Shown here one piece after another: positions 6,734 through 7,170 of a DNA stretch of 7,170 nucleotides. Position numbers and translations under genes: made by a program. The stretch is taken from assembly GCA_021796055.1 (NCBI GenBank), contig JAJYOS010000331.1, forward strand, positions 1 through 7,170. Reading direction: 5' to 3'. The notes beneath the pieces were generated by a model. The model did no database searches. It was not told the DNA's origin and saw nothing but the letters and a program-made list of their open reading frames with translations. Origin of the DNA: Bacteroidota bacterium (lineage in GTDB: Bacteria; Bacteroidota; Kryptoniia; Kryptoniales; JAKASW01). Each line of letters begins with the position of its first letter. Within the stretch, counting starts at the first letter, position 1.

Positions 6734-7170
6734 TTGCCGTTTTCCAACAAGCAGAAAGCCTGGATACTGAAGAATAGAGCGAAGCTTACTTCAGATAAAA
6801 TGGCAAAAGAGTTGAAGTCATCCAAGGAAGAAATAGAAAAATTTCTTAAGACAACTAGCCCAAAGCCGACAAATAAGATATTCTACCTTGTGACGATTTT
6901 GATCCCCGTCGTCTTCTTTGTTCTTCTCGAAGTCGCGCTCCGAATTTTCAACTATGGCTATGATTACACGCAGTGGGTCAGTCCCGTCAAGGGAACATAC
7001 ATGTTGAATGCTCAGATAGCGCACAAGTATTTCCATCACGTGCAAAATGTCCCTTATTCAAACGTGGATGTTTTCGACCAAGTAAAAAAATCAAACGCCT
7101 TTAGAATATTCGTGCTGGGAGAGAGTGCCGCTGCAGGATATCCGTTTCTGCCGAACGGTTCCTTTTCAAG
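6734..7170 (+). CDS. Membrane-anchored SGNH/GDSL-hydrolase-like protein, HTH-like N-terminus (3' partial)
   Basis: The frame is open from 6668 to the window end; TTG 6734 is chosen as start because of AGGAAGG at 6719-6725. The 145 visible residues fall into three parts. Residues 1-48 are Lys-rich and probably cytoplasmic; the segment WILKNRAKLTSDKMAKELK followed by SSKEEIEKFL looks like a small helix-turn-helix. Residues about 49-71 are one hydrophobic membrane segment (FYLVTILIPVVFFVLLEVAL). The rest should lie outside the membrane and reaches FRIFVLGESAAAGYPF with NGSFS beyond it, matching block I of SGNH hydrolases; Ser131 of G-E-S would be the nucleophile. From memory of the family, proteins with this membrane segment, LGxSxAAG and NGSFSR often carry TPR repeats further on; that part lies beyond the window. 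The substrate is unknown. The alternative start at ATG 6800 would give a protein 22 residues shorter and break the HTH-like segment. Confidence 0.8.
   Translation, partial: MPFSNKQKAWILKNRAKLTSDKMAKELKSSKEEIEKFLKTTSPKPTNKIFYLVTILIPVVFFVLLEVALRIFNYGYDYTQWVSPVKGTYMLNAQIAHKYFHHVQNVPYSNVDVFDQVKKSNAFRIFVLGESAAAGYPFLPNGSFS

Noticed and set aside
6818..7045. 75-codon minus-strand open frame at the 3' end
   Set aside because: It overlaps the SGNH-like gene, whose membrane segment and catalytic motif are far better supported.

Overview
The window looks like a piece of a Bacteroidota/Chlorobiota-group genome, most likely Ignavibacteria or a close relative. Two adjacent long proteins end in the type IX secretion (T9SS) C-terminal sorting domain, in the YPNPFNPST/YPNPFNPTT form with a ...KKMLLLK-type terminus. 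The GH13 gene also lacks a strong Shine-Dalgarno sequence, as is common in that group. The assignment rests on motif style only; no marker gene is present.

Layout, all on the + strand. (1) Positions 1-2250 are the 3' part of a gene whose start lies before the window. It encodes a surface or secreted protein made of at least eleven 48-residue beta-propeller-like repeats, a HYDIN/ASPM-like Ig-type domain and a T9SS sorting domain. (2) Positions 2251-2362 are intergenic and hold a GC-rich stem-loop followed by a small hairpin with a T tract, probably the terminator of gene 1. (3) Positions 2363-6607 are a complete 1414-residue gene for an exported GH13 alpha-amylase-type glycoside hydrolase. It has a signal peptide, a CBM48-like glycogen-binding module, several Ig/E-set modules, a glucodextranase-C-like domain, a PKD-like domain, the catalytic barrel with all conserved residues, and a T9SS sorting domain. 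(4) Positions 6608-6733 are intergenic and hold a long stem-loop whose right arm is partly duplicated. (5) From 6734 to the window end runs the 5' part of a third gene, read from a TTG start with a strong ribosome binding site. It encodes a membrane-anchored SGNH/GDSL-hydrolase-like protein with an unusual HTH-like cytoplasmic N-terminus.

How they may work together: genes 1 and 2 both appear destined for the cell surface through Sec plus T9SS. The GH13 enzyme would cut alpha-glucans outside the cell, and the repeat protein may be structural or adhesive. Hairpins between the genes suggest separate transcription units rather than one operon. No mobile element, CRISPR array, tRNA or rRNA was recognised, and no clearly undescribed multi-gene system is visible. 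The most unusual items are the in-register repeat array, the domain order of the GH13 protein, the duplicated hairpin arm and the N-terminus of the third gene.
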